60,206 bases of DNA from Bacillota bacterium (GTDB lineage Bacteria; Bacillota; Clostridia; Christensenellales; SZUA-584). Below are positions 1 to 9,180 of this stretch, one piece after another. Below the pieces are notes generated by a model that saw only the letters and a program-made list of their open reading frames with translations, ran no database searches and was not told the origin of the DNA. The translations under genes were made by a program, and so were the position numbers. The stretch is taken from assembly GCA_023436115.1 (NCBI GenBank), contig JAEZKQ010000006.1:1-60206 (forward strand), read 5' to 3'. Every line of letters begins with the position of its first letter. Position 1 is the stretch's first letter.

Positions 1-60
1 ACTTCAAGCACCAGCTTGAAGTCTATCGATACCGCTCAAACAAGATACCTATGCGCCCGC

Positions 61-82
61 TCGGTTGGCGATCGCCAACCGA
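61..82. repeat. Perfect 22-bp palindrome
   Basis: The two 11-nt halves are exact reverse complements, and the core is the octamer GCGATCGC. It lies about 230 bp upstream of the fumarate hydratase promoter. It could be a dimeric protein's binding site or a cruciform or hairpin in a transcript entering from the left. No family is indicated by the sequence alone. Confidence 0.85.
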
Positions 83-313
83 ATATCTCGCATCATACAC
101 TGTCCAATATGTTTGACAAACCTACAAGCTTTATACATATATGCGTCAGAAAATATTACAAGTCAAACCCCAAAGATAACACCGCAATAATACACTTTAT
201 CAAGCACCTTATTTCAAGAGTTTTATTACATTTGAAACAGCTAGAAGCGCATGGCCTAAGCTGTCATGGCTTGTTTGACCTTTTCCTAAAGCTTTTGGGA
301 AGCTGTCATCTCG

Positions 314-342
314 TTTACATCAGCTCATTCTTCCATTATAAT
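314..342 (+). promoter_or_regulatory. Sigma-A promoter of the fumarate hydratase genes
   Basis: TTTACA (314-319) and TATAAT (337-342) are separated by exactly 17 nt. Transcription would start near 349, giving a leader of about 24 nt before the ATG at 373. An AAAGGAA ribosome binding site sits in that leader. Confidence 0.8.
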
Positions 343-372
343 TGAATCAACTTACAGCAAAGGAACCGTTTT

Positions 373-1209
373 ATGCGTATTATAGAAAGCAAAGAGATCA
401 CTCAGGTGGTCGGGAGGCTGTTCTTATCCGCTTGCCGTATGCCCGGCAGCGATGTTTTAAACACTATCGACGCTGCTTATAAATCAGAAGACTGTCCGCC
501 CGCTAAAGAAGCCCTGCGGCAGCTCACGCTCAACGCACATATCGCTCAGGAAACACAGATGCCCTATTGCCAGGATACCGGCATGGCTGTGGTTTTTATC
601 GAGTTGGGGCAGGATGTTCATATCGAAGGTTCTTTAGAGGATGCCATCAACGAGGGTGTACGGCAGGCTTATGACGAAGGCTATCTGCGCAAGTCTGTGC
701 TCGATCCCATTTCACGTCAAAATACGCTTGATAATACGCCCGCCGTGATTCATTACGACATCGTTTCGGGCGATAAACTGACTATAAAGGTTGCACCAAA
801 AGGCTTTGGCAGCGAAAACATGAGCAAGATCGCCATGCTCAAACCCAGCGATGGTCTTGAAGGCATCAAGCGTTTTGTCATCGACAGCGTAAAAGCTGCG
901 GGCGGAAGCCCCTGCCCGCCTGTGGTGCTGGGCATAGGCATTGGCGGTACGTTCGAAAAATGCGCGCTTATGGCAAAAAAACAGTTGCTGCGCAACATCG
1001 GCAGTAAAAATACCGACCCGTTTCTTGCGGAGCTGGAACAAAAATGGTTAGAGGAAATCAATTATCTGGGTATCGGCGCAATGGGCTTTGGCGGCAGTCA
1101 CTATTGCTTTGCTGTCCATATCGCAAAGTACCCCACCCACATCGCAGGTCTGCCTGTTGCTGTCAATTTCCAATGCCATGCGGCGCGACACGCCAGCATA
1201 ACGCTATAA
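373..1209 (+). CDS. fumA: Fumarate hydratase class I, alpha subunit
   Basis: This is the [4Fe-4S]-bearing large subunit of a two-subunit class I hydro-lyase that interconverts fumarate and L-malate in the cytoplasm. The 278-residue protein carries the expected cysteines in the YCQDTG motif (about Cys66), the SPCPPVV segment (Cys181) and the C-terminal NFQCHAARH motif (Cys268). The GIGIGGTFEKC and GAMGFGGSHYC stretches are typical of the fold. The beta subunit follows after 13 bp, so the two are cotranscribed. The family also includes tartrate dehydratases, which cannot be fully excluded. The enzyme type is oxygen-sensitive, in keeping with an anaerobe. Confidence 0.93.
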   Translation: MRIIESKEITQVVGRLFLSACRMPGSDVLNTIDAAYKSEDCPPAKEALRQLTLNAHIAQETQMPYCQDTGMAVVFIELGQDVHIEGSLEDAINEGVRQAYDEGYLRKSVLDPISRQNTLDNTPAVIHYDIVSGDKLTIKVAPKGFGSENMSKIAMLKPSDGLEGIKRFVIDSVKAAGGSPCPPVVLGIGIGGTFEKCALMAKKQLLRNIGSKNTDPFLAELEQKWLEEINYLGIGAMGFGGSHYCFAVHIAKYPTHIAGLPVAVNFQCHAARHASITL

Positions 1210-1222
1210 AGGAGGACAGGCT

Positions 1223-1750
1223 ATGATCGATTTGATATCGCCGCTAAGCGAGCAGGCAAGGCTCAATCTGCGTGCGGGAGAAAGCGTCACTTTATCGGGC
1301 TCAGTCTACACAGCACGGGATGCGGCTCATGCGCGTCTTTATAAAATGATACAAGATAGCGAAACGCTGCCGTTTGAGATTGCGGGAAGCGGTATTTATT
1401 ACGCAGGCCCCTGCCCCGATATGCCAGGACGCGTTATTAATTCATGCGGGCCCACCACCTCGTCACGCATGAACGCTTATGCCCCGTTTCTTTACGATCT
1501 GGGACTTTCATTTGTCATCGGCAAAGGTCCGGTTTCCGCAGATGTAAAAATGGCCATTATGAGAAACAAATCGGTTTATTTTGCGGCTGTCGGCGGTGCT
1601 GGCGCATTGATTGCCTCACATATCACCGCAGTCAAGGATATCGCTTTTGCCGACCTTGGTGCCGAGGCCGTCCGACTCATCACCTTCGACAAAGTGCCGC
1701 TCATCGTAGCGATGGATACACAAGGAAACAGCGTTTACGACCGGGTCTAA
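1223..1750 (+). CDS. fumB: Fumarate hydratase class I, beta subunit
   Basis: This is the small subunit (175 residues) that completes the class I fumarase active site. Visible family motifs are the LSGSVYTARDAAH segment near the N-terminus, YYAGPCP, the GPTTSSRM substrate-binding loop and the GGAGAL turn. An AAAGGAGGA ribosome binding site supports the ATG at 1223. It ends the operon. No obvious terminator follows before the promoter of the tRNA gene. Confidence 0.92.
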   Translation: MIDLISPLSEQARLNLRAGESVTLSGSVYTARDAAHARLYKMIQDSETLPFEIAGSGIYYAGPCPDMPGRVINSCGPTTSSRMNAYAPFLYDLGLSFVIGKGPVSADVKMAIMRNKSVYFAAVGGAGALIASHITAVKDIAFADLGAEAVRLITFDKVPLIVAMDTQGNSVYDRV

Positions 1751-1799
1751 AGAACTAAAGAGGCTATAAAAGCAATTTTTGATACACGCATAAAAACAC

Positions 1800-1828
1800 T
1801 TGAAATAGCAACGAGGATGCATTATAAT
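1800..1828 (+). promoter_or_regulatory. Promoter of tRNA-Thr
   Basis: TTGAAA (1800-1805) and TATAAT (1823-1828) have a 17-nt spacer, and the mature tRNA begins 21 nt after the -10 box. This is a consensus housekeeping promoter dedicated to the tRNA. Confidence 0.8.
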
Positions 1829-1849
1829 AGCACTCGCAGTATTTTTTGC

Positions 1850-1925
<76 letters not shown>

Positions 1926-1933
1926 ATCAAATT

Positions 1934-1974
1934 GCTCGAAAAGACCTTTTCAAAGGCATTTTCGGGCTTTTTTA
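1934..1974 (+). terminator. Terminator of tRNA-Thr
   Basis: The outer stem pairs GCTCGAAAA (1934-1942) with TTTTCGGGC (1959-1967), with one G-T pair, and an inner CCTT/AAGG stem. A run of T residues follows directly. Confidence 0.85.
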
Positions 1975-2145
1975 TTTGCTAATTTTAAAAAGCTATAGGA
2001 AAGTTTGCTCGGGTTCGCTTGTAACGACCGCCGAGCTTTACGCTTTTGTAATCACGGAGATAGCAAACAATTATGTGATATGGTTTTCAATTCGTTTAAT
2101 TATAAATTGCATTATCGCTAATCACTTGATCTATTAAGTAAAGTA

Positions 2146-3471
2146 TTATTCATGTAAGTATTTATTAATGTATCTTTGCAGGATTTTCAGCGAACTATCA
2201 AAATCTCCCTTACTATCGAGAATTTTTGAAATCTCATTTTCAGCAAGCCCGATGGCTTGTTCATACTTCTTAAACTTTGGCGTAACAACACACTCATTTA
2301 TTACACGGGACAGCACGTCAGAACTAATAACGGTGTCGCCCTCTTCCATATTCTTTTGAATAATGGTTTCTACCATCTCTGAGCCAGTCACGGACTTCAG
2401 GACAGATGCCCCTTGCGAATAACGATAGATATTGGTCTGTGTTTGCTCATCACATGTTAACATTTTAATGAATTCCCAAGCTAATGCTTCATAATTGGTA
2501 TTGGCGCTAATCCCCATCAACAGGGCATCTGCCTGAGAAGTATTTTCGCCGGATGGACCGGATGGAAGCGTAATGCAGTCCCATTGAAAATTGGCATACT
2601 TTTTTATTTTATAGGGATATGTCTTATAGGTTCGGTATTCAGCAAATGTAAGTGGCATAAAAACAACTTCTCCGTTGTTAAAGTCCTCCTGGGTAACCTT
2701 CTGGCCCTGATTTAATTCATTTAAATCGTATACAAACTTTAAAGCCTCTACCACATTATTGTTTGTAAAATGTGAGTTCTCACCGTTCTCGTCAAAAAGA
2801 TTGCCTCCATTTGAAAAAACGGCATTGAGCCAAGTATAGTTATATGTTCCGAATTGATCTATAATTCCATCGTTATCGGTATCTTTGATCACCTTTTTCG
2901 AAATCTCATACAGGTCATCCCATGTCCAATCAAGACCCGGTACATCAATACCTTCATTATCAAGCAGCGTTTTATTCACAAACATCAAGGTGGGATTTGT
3001 TTCATAAGGCAGGGCATATTGGCGACCGTTGAATAAACCAATATGCAGCGAACTGGTATAGAATCCATCCAAATCAAAGCTGTCGTCTCGGGATATCATT
3101 TCGTCCAAATCCTTCAGTACACCTATGGAAGAGAATTGGTTATAGTCACTGCCCAGAATCATAAAGACGTCTGGCATTTCACCAGCCAACAGCTTTCGGG
3201 AAAGCCATTCGGAATAATCCTCCTTAAGCACACCGCTATAATACTGTACCCTGACACCCGGATGCGCCAATTCAAAACGTTCGATAGCATCGTCAATTAT
3301 TATAAAGCTGTTAGCGTTCTCGACATCCCAGTTGCTGCCCGTAAACATACCAAACTCCAATACAATTTCTTGTTTGGGTTGAAATGAGGCAATCTTAGCG
3401 GCCACCACAAGTAAGGCTGCAGATATTACAGTGAATATTAATTTTTTAGCTTTTGAGCTCATATTTATCAT
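2146..3471 (-). CDS. Family 1 extracellular sugar-binding protein
   Basis: The 441-residue protein has the fold signature of ABC solute-binding family 1: a GMFTGSNWD start to the first beta strand, the ERFELAHPGVRVQYYSG segment, LLAGEMPDVFMI and the YALPYETNPTLMFVNK hinge region. A hydrophobic segment near residues 9-25 would anchor or export it, but no lipobox cysteine is visible, unlike the other binding proteins here. It follows the response regulator after 1 bp, and no cognate two-permease set is present, so it may feed information to the kinase rather than, or as well as, a transporter. The alternative start at 3462 is equally possible; neither has a strong ribosome binding site. Confidence 0.8.
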   Translation of the reverse strand: MINMSSKAKKLIFTVISAALLVVAAKIASFQPKQEIVLEFGMFTGSNWDVENANSFIIIDDAIERFELAHPGVRVQYYSGVLKEDYSEWLSRKLLAGEMPDVFMILGSDYNQFSSIGVLKDLDEMISRDDSFDLDGFYTSSLHIGLFNGRQYALPYETNPTLMFVNKTLLDNEGIDVPGLDWTWDDLYEISKKVIKDTDNDGIIDQFGTYNYTWLNAVFSNGGNLFDENGENSHFTNNNVVEALKFVYDLNELNQGQKVTQEDFNNGEVVFMPLTFAEYRTYKTYPYKIKKYANFQWDCITLPSGPSGENTSQADALLMGISANTNYEALAWEFIKMLTCDEQTQTNIYRYSQGASVLKSVTGSEMVETIIQKNMEEGDTVISSDVLSRVINECVVTPKFKKYEQAIGLAENEISKILDSKGDFDSSLKILQRYINKYLHE

Positions 3472-3472
3472 C

Positions 3473-4138
3473 TTATATTATCCGCTTCCCGACATTTGTC
3501 TGAACCGCCCAGATGGCAAGCTGTGTTCGGTCTCTTAAGTCTAATTTGTTTAAGATGGTACTCAAATAATTACGGACGGTGCCATCTGACAGTTTAAGCG
3601 ACTCTGCGATTTCTTTATTGCTGGCACCCTCTTCTACTTTCGATATTATTTTCCACTCCGTCTTGGTCAGCGTTTCAATGGCTTGGCTGCCCACTTGAAT
3701 GGAAAAATCACAATGGGCCATCTGTGAAAACAGACGCAGTACCTTTGTTGCTATATCAGGGTTTATCATGGCTCTTCCATTATGAACAGTCGTGATGGCA
3801 TTTGTCAGATCGTTCATGGATACACCTTTGAGCAGATATCCGCTGGCACCATATTTAAGTGCACTATAGATATATTCGTCATCATCAAAAGTGGTCAGAA
3901 TAATAATTTTAATTTGGGGATACGTTTCTTTAATTATCTTTGTGCACTGTACACCATCCATTTTAGGCATGCGAATGTCCATTAAAATGACGTCAGGTAT
4001 ATTCTTGTGAACGCTGCTGATAACTTCCGTGCCATCTTTTGCGACATCAATCACATTTATAATAGGCTGATTATTCAGTACAATTTGTAAGCTATGGCGT
4101 ATCAATTCCTGATCGTCTGCAATTAAAACGTTGATCAT
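3473..4138 (-). CDS. NarL/LuxR-family response regulator
   Basis: This cytoplasmic transcription regulator of 221 residues has a receiver domain (about 1-120) with acidic residues DD at 8-9, the phosphoacceptor Asp54 in LMDIRMPKMDG, the conserved Thr in ILTTF and Lys in LLKG. A LuxR-type helix-turn-helix follows (TKTEWKIISKVEEGASNKEI to LDLRDRTQLAIW). The ATG at 4138 overlaps the kinase stop codon as ATGA and is preceded by GGGGGAAAG. An earlier ATG at 4153 lies within that site and is rejected. It likely controls the local sugar-uptake genes. Confidence 0.88.
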   Translation of the reverse strand: MINVLIADDQELIRHSLQIVLNNQPIINVIDVAKDGTEVISSVHKNIPDVILMDIRMPKMDGVQCTKIIKETYPQIKIIILTTFDDDEYIYSALKYGASGYLLKGVSMNDLTNAITTVHNGRAMINPDIATKVLRLFSQMAHCDFSIQVGSQAIETLTKTEWKIISKVEEGASNKEIAESLKLSDGTVRNYLSTILNKLDLRDRTQLAIWAVQTNVGKRII

Positions 4139-5457
4139 GCTTCTTTCCCCCATCGAATAGGTATTTTTGCTTCAACCAAAAAACCGCCTGATCCGTCAAA
4201 TGTCACAGTCCCCTTAAGCATCTGCACACGTTCGATAATATGCTTAATCCCAAATCCATGTTTAATATCTTTACAGCCTATGCCGTTATCTTTAATTGTT
4301 AGTGTCAATTCGTTCTCATTGCGACTGATATTAATATCTATTTGCTTTGCGCGGCCATGCCGCAAGGCGTTTGTGATGCTTTCCTGAATAACTCGGTAAA
4401 TAGCATTTTCCTCATCGGCATCAAAGCTAAGTTGATTCAATTCACAGTTGAAGTTAATTTCTGTATCTGACATGCAGTTCATATCAGTAACCATTTTCCG
4501 GATGGCTACATCGAGACTTAGCCTTTCAAGAGCATCGGGACGAAGCTCATTCACTGACCGGCGGATGTCGTTGATGCCTACCCTTGTGACTTCCGAAATG
4601 ATCTCCAGCTGCTTTTTTGTATGGGCAGGGTCCTCCTCAATGATTGCGATGCAAGCATCCAAACCTGCGGAAATACCGGTTAGTGTATGTCCGATGGTGT
4701 CATGTATTTCTCTGGCCAACCGGTTGCGCTCTTTTGTCTGCGTCATCTTTTCTGTCATCATTGCATATTCCTGCAACTGTTCATTTGCTGTTTGAAGCTC
4801 TTTATATAGTGAGTTGACCTCTTCAATGGTGCCACGCTGAAAATAAATAACGCTGATACAATATCCTAAGAACAAAATAATATTTAACGAAATAACGATG
4901 TTGTAAATACTGTAGATGTACTGCTGACTCGATGAGCTATAATAGGAGATATAGTCCATAATATTATAAAGCGGTAAATATAAGCTCATTAAATCATAGT
5001 CGGTTAACAAATATAATAATATTGCAAATGCCATAAAAACAAATCGTCCCCGGCCATTGCGAATGTAATTAAGCAAATTTGCAAACACATAGAGCACGAT
5101 ACCGTTATAATTAAAATTCAACGTATAAACGATAAACATGCTTAACAAAAAATCAAGTACCAGAGTCCCAATGATAAATTTATTAGTATTTAGGAAAACA
5201 TATTCTCGGATAATGAACGTAACAGTGAGCAAAATCATCAATACCACGCATATGCCAACAACAGCCAACGGATCTCGTGGGATAGCTTCTACAGAATCAA
5301 GGAATTCTCGCGCATTAAAGTAACGCAGAATCTCTTTTGTTGTTGTAAAAATGAAAAAGCTAATAGCTACGACCGAGAAGAAATTCAAAAAGAGAATTCC
5401 CCATCGATAAATCAGTAAAACTCTGTTATTCCATTGAGTACGGTTATTGCCATCCAT
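4135..5457 (-). CDS. Membrane sensor histidine kinase, NarL-partner type
   Basis: The N-terminal half holds about six hydrophobic membrane segments and no recognised extracellular ligand domain. A short coiled coil then leads to a HisKA_3 dimerisation domain with the phosphoacceptor His252 in REIHDTIGHTL, and a C-terminal ATPase domain with NALRHG (N box) and DNGIGC (G1 box). It phosphorylates the adjacent regulator. With the ATG at 5457 the protein is 440 residues and overlaps the upstream binding-protein gene by 14 bp. A longer frame opens at 5574 but would overlap by 131 bp. Lack of its own sensory domain suggests that a binding protein presents the signal. Confidence 0.85.
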   Translation of the reverse strand: MDGNNRTQWNNRVLLIYRWGILFLNFFSVVAISFFIFTTTKEILRYFNAREFLDSVEAIPRDPLAVVGICVVLMILLTVTFIIREYVFLNTNKFIIGTLVLDFLLSMFIVYTLNFNYNGIVLYVFANLLNYIRNGRGRFVFMAFAILLYLLTDYDLMSLYLPLYNIMDYISYYSSSSQQYIYSIYNIVISLNIILFLGYCISVIYFQRGTIEEVNSLYKELQTANEQLQEYAMMTEKMTQTKERNRLAREIHDTIGHTLTGISAGLDACIAIIEEDPAHTKKQLEIISEVTRVGINDIRRSVNELRPDALERLSLDVAIRKMVTDMNCMSDTEINFNCELNQLSFDADEENAIYRVIQESITNALRHGRAKQIDINISRNENELTLTIKDNGIGCKDIKHGFGIKHIIERVQMLKGTVTFDGSGGFLVEAKIPIRWGKEA

Positions 5458-6406
5458 TGATCGAATATTCCGATAAATTTTCTTTTGTAACCATAGAAGG
5501 GAGGATACTGATATATTCCTCAACTTTATTCCCGGCAAGATACGAATACGCTGTCTCAGCAGCAACTGTTCCAATCGTTTTAGGGCTTTGAGCGCTTGTA
5601 CCGGTTACATATCCAAGATTGAGCATCGATTTAAAATCAGGAGAACCATCGATCCCATATATCATGATACCCGCATTATCCATATGATTTTGCTGCAAAG
5701 CTGCCAAAGCACCAAGCGCGGATGGGTCATTGCCGCCAAATACAACATCAAAGCCGATCCCCTGATTTAAAAAATCTCCCATGACGTTGGTTGCAACTTC
5801 GATTTCACCGGCACCGGACTTGGTAAAAACCACCTTGTAACGCTCATTATTTTTTATTGTATCCAAGAAGCCCTGCACTCGGTTTGAAATTGATGTTTGT
5901 ATGGGATTGTCTAAAATGACGATTCGGGCATTTTCTATCCGGCTCATCATATCTTGAGCGCATTGTACGCCCGCCAGATAATTATCTGTTTCAATTATCG
6001 ACGTTACGTACTCTCTGTCTTTAACAACGGTATCAATATTGATGATAATGACGCCCCCCTTTTTGCAGGCTTCCAATGCGGGTTTGACGGCTTCCCAATC
6101 AACGGGATTTAAAAACAACACCTCAATTCCCTCATTTATCATTTCAATAATTTGTGCATTTTGCTTTTCCTGATCTTGCTGGGGATCACGTGAAATCAAT
6201 ATATCGCCGTTGCTTTCCACCACAACTTTAATGGCTTCATGAAGCACATCAAAAAAAGGATTGTTTCTTGTCATATATGTCGCTCCGAACAAACGCGGTT
6301 CATGGGTTTCTTGTTGGGTGCCGATATGGGTCACCTTACAGCTGCATAATAACACAGTCATAAAAAATACCGCGGTAATCGCGACTGTCCATTTAAAGCG
6401 CTTCAT
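5444..6406 (-). CDS. LacI-type periplasmic sugar-binding lipoprotein, probable sensor subunit
   Basis: The 320-residue protein belongs to the Peripla_BP_4/ribose-binding group. It resembles the binding protein at 9181-10191 throughout (ISRDPQQD, EVLFLNPVDWEAV, GGNDPSALGALAALQQ, YGIDGSPDFKSML, GTSAQSPKTIG). The signal peptide ends in LLCSC, a plausible lipobox. It is the first gene of an operon with the kinase and regulator, not with the permease, so it probably signals sugar to the kinase, as proposed for Clostridial three-component sugar sensors such as XylFII-LytS-YesN. GAGGG supports the start. Confidence 0.85.
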   Translation of the reverse strand: MKRFKWTVAITAVFFMTVLLCSCKVTHIGTQQETHEPRLFGATYMTRNNPFFDVLHEAIKVVVESNGDILISRDPQQDQEKQNAQIIEMINEGIEVLFLNPVDWEAVKPALEACKKGGVIIINIDTVVKDREYVTSIIETDNYLAGVQCAQDMMSRIENARIVILDNPIQTSISNRVQGFLDTIKNNERYKVVFTKSGAGEIEVATNVMGDFLNQGIGFDVVFGGNDPSALGALAALQQNHMDNAGIMIYGIDGSPDFKSMLNLGYVTGTSAQSPKTIGTVAAETAYSYLAGNKVEEYISILPSMVTKENLSEYSINGWQ

Positions 6407-6502
6407 AAATCCCTCGCCTTATATCGCTTATTCAGCAATTTATTATAACATATAAACCTTTTTTATTTAATGTATTAATAAATATCAGCAAGAGGAGCCA
6501 AG

Positions 6503-6531
6503 GCCTGCTGCCGGGTAAAGCTGCAGCAGGC
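6503..6531 (-). terminator. Hairpin between permease and sensor operon
   Basis: A perfect 9-bp stem pairs 6503-6511 with 6523-6531. The T-rich tract lies on the plus-strand side (6532 onward). On the minus strand, where both neighbours are transcribed, the following sequence is only weakly T-rich. It may slow or partly end transcription from the transporter operon into the sensor operon. Confidence 0.5.
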
Positions 6532-6556
6532 TTTGGTTTGTTTTTGTTCAAACAGA

Positions 6557-7528
6557 TTATCTCTCTGCCCTTCTGTTCCTAAGAAAGTCAATATACACCG
6601 CTAATAGAATGACAAATCCCTTAACGATATATTGCCAGTTAGAGTCTACGCCCATAAGATTAAGCCCGTTGTTGAGCACACCGATAATCAGCACACCGAT
6701 TAATGTGCCGCCAAGCCGGCCTGCACCGCCGCTCATGGAGGTGCCGCCGACCACAACAGCGGCAATGGCATCCATTTCAGCGCCATCGCCTGCGGTAGGC
6801 TGACCTGAATAGAGTCTGGATGCAGTAACCACACCGGCCAGACCAGCCATTACTCCGGTATAGGTATAGACAAAGAATTTCACCTTTTGCACGTTGATGC
6901 CCGAAAACCTTGCAGCCATTGTATTGCCGCCAACCGCATAAATATGGCGCCCTAAATGCGTCCTGTACAGAATCAACGCCGCTATAATAAAGATGATAAC
7001 CATGATGTAGACGGGGGTTGGAACAGCTCCGATATACCCAGCCCCTAGGAATTTCCAATTATCTGTCATGCAACGGATTGGAGCACCCTGTGTATAAACA
7101 AGCGCCAAGCCCTTGGCTATGTTCATAGATGCCAGCGTAACAATAAAGGGAGGTATTTCAGTTTTGCAGATAATCAGGCCGTTGAACATGCCGATAAGTG
7201 CACCAACCAGTATACCGATCAGGAAACCGACGACTTCGTTCATGCCAAGGTCTACCACACAGCCCGCCGAGACACAGCCGGCCAATGCAATCACAGAACC
7301 CACTGAAAGATCGATACCTCCGAGAATAATGACCATAGTCATGCCTGTCGCCAAAAATAGATTGGTCGAGTTCTGGCGAAGTATGTTGAAAATGTTTTTC
7401 TCGGTTAAGAATGTATCACTGGTTGTCGGGAACAATTTTAAAAACAGGCACATCAACACAAAAGCAATGATGATACCAATATTATTTGTTAAAAACTTTA
7501 GAACTGAATCCTTAAATCTGACTGCCAA
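6557..7528 (-). CDS. Sugar ABC transporter permease (RbsC type)
   Basis: The 323-residue protein has the BPD_transp_2 architecture of ribose/galactose/xylose permeases, with about ten hydrophobic segments. Signatures are GGIDLSVGSV early, the TSFGRHIYAVGGN-like EAA loop (here THLGRHIYAVGGNTMAARFSGI) and the GGTSMSGGAGRLGGT motif. It forms the homodimeric membrane channel for the ATPase encoded upstream. It starts with TTG at 7528, 8 nt after GGGGG. The sugar cannot be read from the sequence. Confidence 0.9.
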   Translation of the reverse strand: MAVRFKDSVLKFLTNNIGIIIAFVLMCLFLKLFPTTSDTFLTEKNIFNILRQNSTNLFLATGMTMVIILGGIDLSVGSVIALAGCVSAGCVVDLGMNEVVGFLIGILVGALIGMFNGLIICKTEIPPFIVTLASMNIAKGLALVYTQGAPIRCMTDNWKFLGAGYIGAVPTPVYIMVIIFIIAALILYRTHLGRHIYAVGGNTMAARFSGINVQKVKFFVYTYTGVMAGLAGVVTASRLYSGQPTAGDGAEMDAIAAVVVGGTSMSGGAGRLGGTLIGVLIIGVLNNGLNLMGVDSNWQYIVKGFVILLAVYIDFLRNRRAER

Positions 7529-7545
7529 ATTATATTCCCCCTTTC

Positions 7546-9030
7546 TTATTTTGCAGCCATTTGCATGACTTTTTCCTGTGTGACGTCTTCATGGTGAAGA
7601 CATCCTTTTACGATTCCGCTGTTCATGATGTAAACTCTGTCGCTCATGTTAATGATTTCAGGCAGTTCAGAGGAGATCATAATAATGGACATGCCCTGCT
7701 TAACGAGTTCATTCATGATTGAATATATTTCTGCTTTTGCACCGACATCCACACCCCTTGTGGGCTCGTCAAGAATCAATATTTTTGGCTTCGTTGCAAG
7801 CCACCGGCCAATCATAACCTTTTGCTGGTTACCACCCGACAGATTGTTAATGCTTTGATACTGACTGGGTGTTTTGGTCGACATCATATCGATATATCGC
7901 TGCGTGATTTCGGTCTCTTTTTTATAGCTGTATTTCATATATTTCATGAATTCATCAAGGACTTCGATGGTAGAATTGAATCGTACGCTTTGTGATCGAT
8001 AAAGGCCTTCCAGTTTACGATCCTCCGGTACCAGTGCGATACCGTGCTTGAGAGCACAGAATGAATTTTTTATTTTTATCTTCTTTCCGTTCAGCCAGAT
8101 ATCACCTTTTGACTCCTTTGTTAGTCCAAAGATTATTTTCATCGTTTCGCTTCTTCCCGCACCAACGAGACCTGCAAAGCCAATGATTTCACCCTTGCGA
8201 AGCTCAAATGAAACATCTTTTGCCATTTTACCATCGGACAGATGCTCACATTTGAGGATCACATCTCCCGGCATCAGAAACTCTCTCGTATAATAATTTT
8301 TCAGCTCGCGGCCCACCATCATAGAAATGAGCTCATCCTTTGACGACTCGGCGACATCTTTGGAGCCTATTGTCTGTCCGTCGCGCATTACCGTCACGCG
8401 GTCACAGATTTCTGTCAGCTCGCTCATCTTATGTGTAATATAAATGATCCCGACGCCTTTTTGAGTTAAAGCTCGCATCGTCTTAAACAAGAACCCAACT
8501 TCTTTATCGGAGATCGACGATGTTGGTTCGTCCATGACGAGAATCTTTGACTGATATGAGATCGCCTTTACGATCTCAACCATCTGGCGCTGAGCAATGG
8601 TCAGCTTACTAACCATTGAATCCGCACTTATATTCATATCATAGGCGTCAAGAAGCGCCTGTGCTTCTTGAGACATCTTTCTGCGATTGATATTGAGTTT
8701 ATGACCTGCCTCGCGTCCAAGAAATATGTTTTCCGCAACTGTCATATGAGGAACCAGCACGAGTTCCTGATGAATAATCGCAACACCATTATCTTGGGAT
8801 GCCTTGACGCCCTTCATATTAACTTTTTTGCCTTCGATAAATATCTCGCCTTCTTCAGCGTGATAGATCCCGCCCAAAACCTTAATAAGAGTCGATTTTC
8901 CTGCGCCGTTTTCGCCAACCAACGCATGGACTTCTCCGGACTTCAGTTGCAAATTGACTTTTTTCAAGGCCATGACGCCGGGAAACTTCTTGCATATTCC
9001 CTTCATTTCGAGTAAATAATTCTCGCTCAT
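7546..9030 (-). CDS. Sugar ABC transporter ATP-binding protein (RbsA/MglA type)
   Basis: This tandem ATPase of 494 residues powers monosaccharide import. Domain 1 has Walker A GENGAGKST, signature KLTIAQRQMVE and Walker B VMDEPTSS. Domain 2 has GLVGAGRSE, a canonical LSGGNQQKV signature and LILDEPTRGVD. I start it at the ATG at 9030, which follows AGGCGGTGA; a GTG three codons upstream lies inside that site. It lies 17 bp before the permease gene and 142 bp after the binding-protein gene, with a strong hairpin in that gap. Confidence 0.92.
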   Translation of the reverse strand: MSENYLLEMKGICKKFPGVMALKKVNLQLKSGEVHALVGENGAGKSTLIKVLGGIYHAEEGEIFIEGKKVNMKGVKASQDNGVAIIHQELVLVPHMTVAENIFLGREAGHKLNINRRKMSQEAQALLDAYDMNISADSMVSKLTIAQRQMVEIVKAISYQSKILVMDEPTSSISDKEVGFLFKTMRALTQKGVGIIYITHKMSELTEICDRVTVMRDGQTIGSKDVAESSKDELISMMVGRELKNYYTREFLMPGDVILKCEHLSDGKMAKDVSFELRKGEIIGFAGLVGAGRSETMKIIFGLTKESKGDIWLNGKKIKIKNSFCALKHGIALVPEDRKLEGLYRSQSVRFNSTIEVLDEFMKYMKYSYKKETEITQRYIDMMSTKTPSQYQSINNLSGGNQQKVMIGRWLATKPKILILDEPTRGVDVGAKAEIYSIMNELVKQGMSIIMISSELPEIINMSDRVYIMNSGIVKGCLHHEDVTQEKVMQMAAK

Positions 9031-9130
9031 ATACTTCACCGCCTATTTCATCACAGCCCATGTAAATATCTTTGGAGGCTGTAGAATTACGCTTGCTTCT
9101 CGAGGCTTCGCTCTTCGTGGGCCCCGTAAT

Positions 9131-9166
9131 AAAAGGCTTTACTCCGCTGGCGGAGCAAAGCCTTTT
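9131..9166 (-). terminator. Intra-operon hairpin after the sugar-binding-protein gene
   Basis: Ten bases (9131-9140) pair with 9157-9166, and a further CTCCG/CGGAG stem forms inside with one mismatch. On the minus strand the stem ends in a short T-run. Such a structure would stabilise the binding-protein mRNA and let only part of the transcription reach the ATPase and permease genes. Confidence 0.75.
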
Positions 9167-9180
9167 CACGCAATTATTGC

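Larger units (their letters stand above)
1..372. other. Gene-free upstream region with two inverted repeats
   Basis: No convincing gene is visible here. A possible 109-codon frame at 16-345 has no ribosome binding site, no recognisable motif, and runs into the fumarate hydratase promoter. Positions 1-22 form a perfect 9-bp inverted repeat (arms 1-9 and 14-22, 4-nt loop). Positions 61-82 are a perfect 22-bp palindrome centred on GATC. Neither is followed by a T-tract, so neither looks like a normal terminator. Confidence 0.6.

Noticed and set aside
16..345. Plus-strand 109-codon frame before fumarate hydratase
   Set aside because: It has no ribosome binding site or recognisable domain, and its end overlaps the consensus promoter at 314-342.
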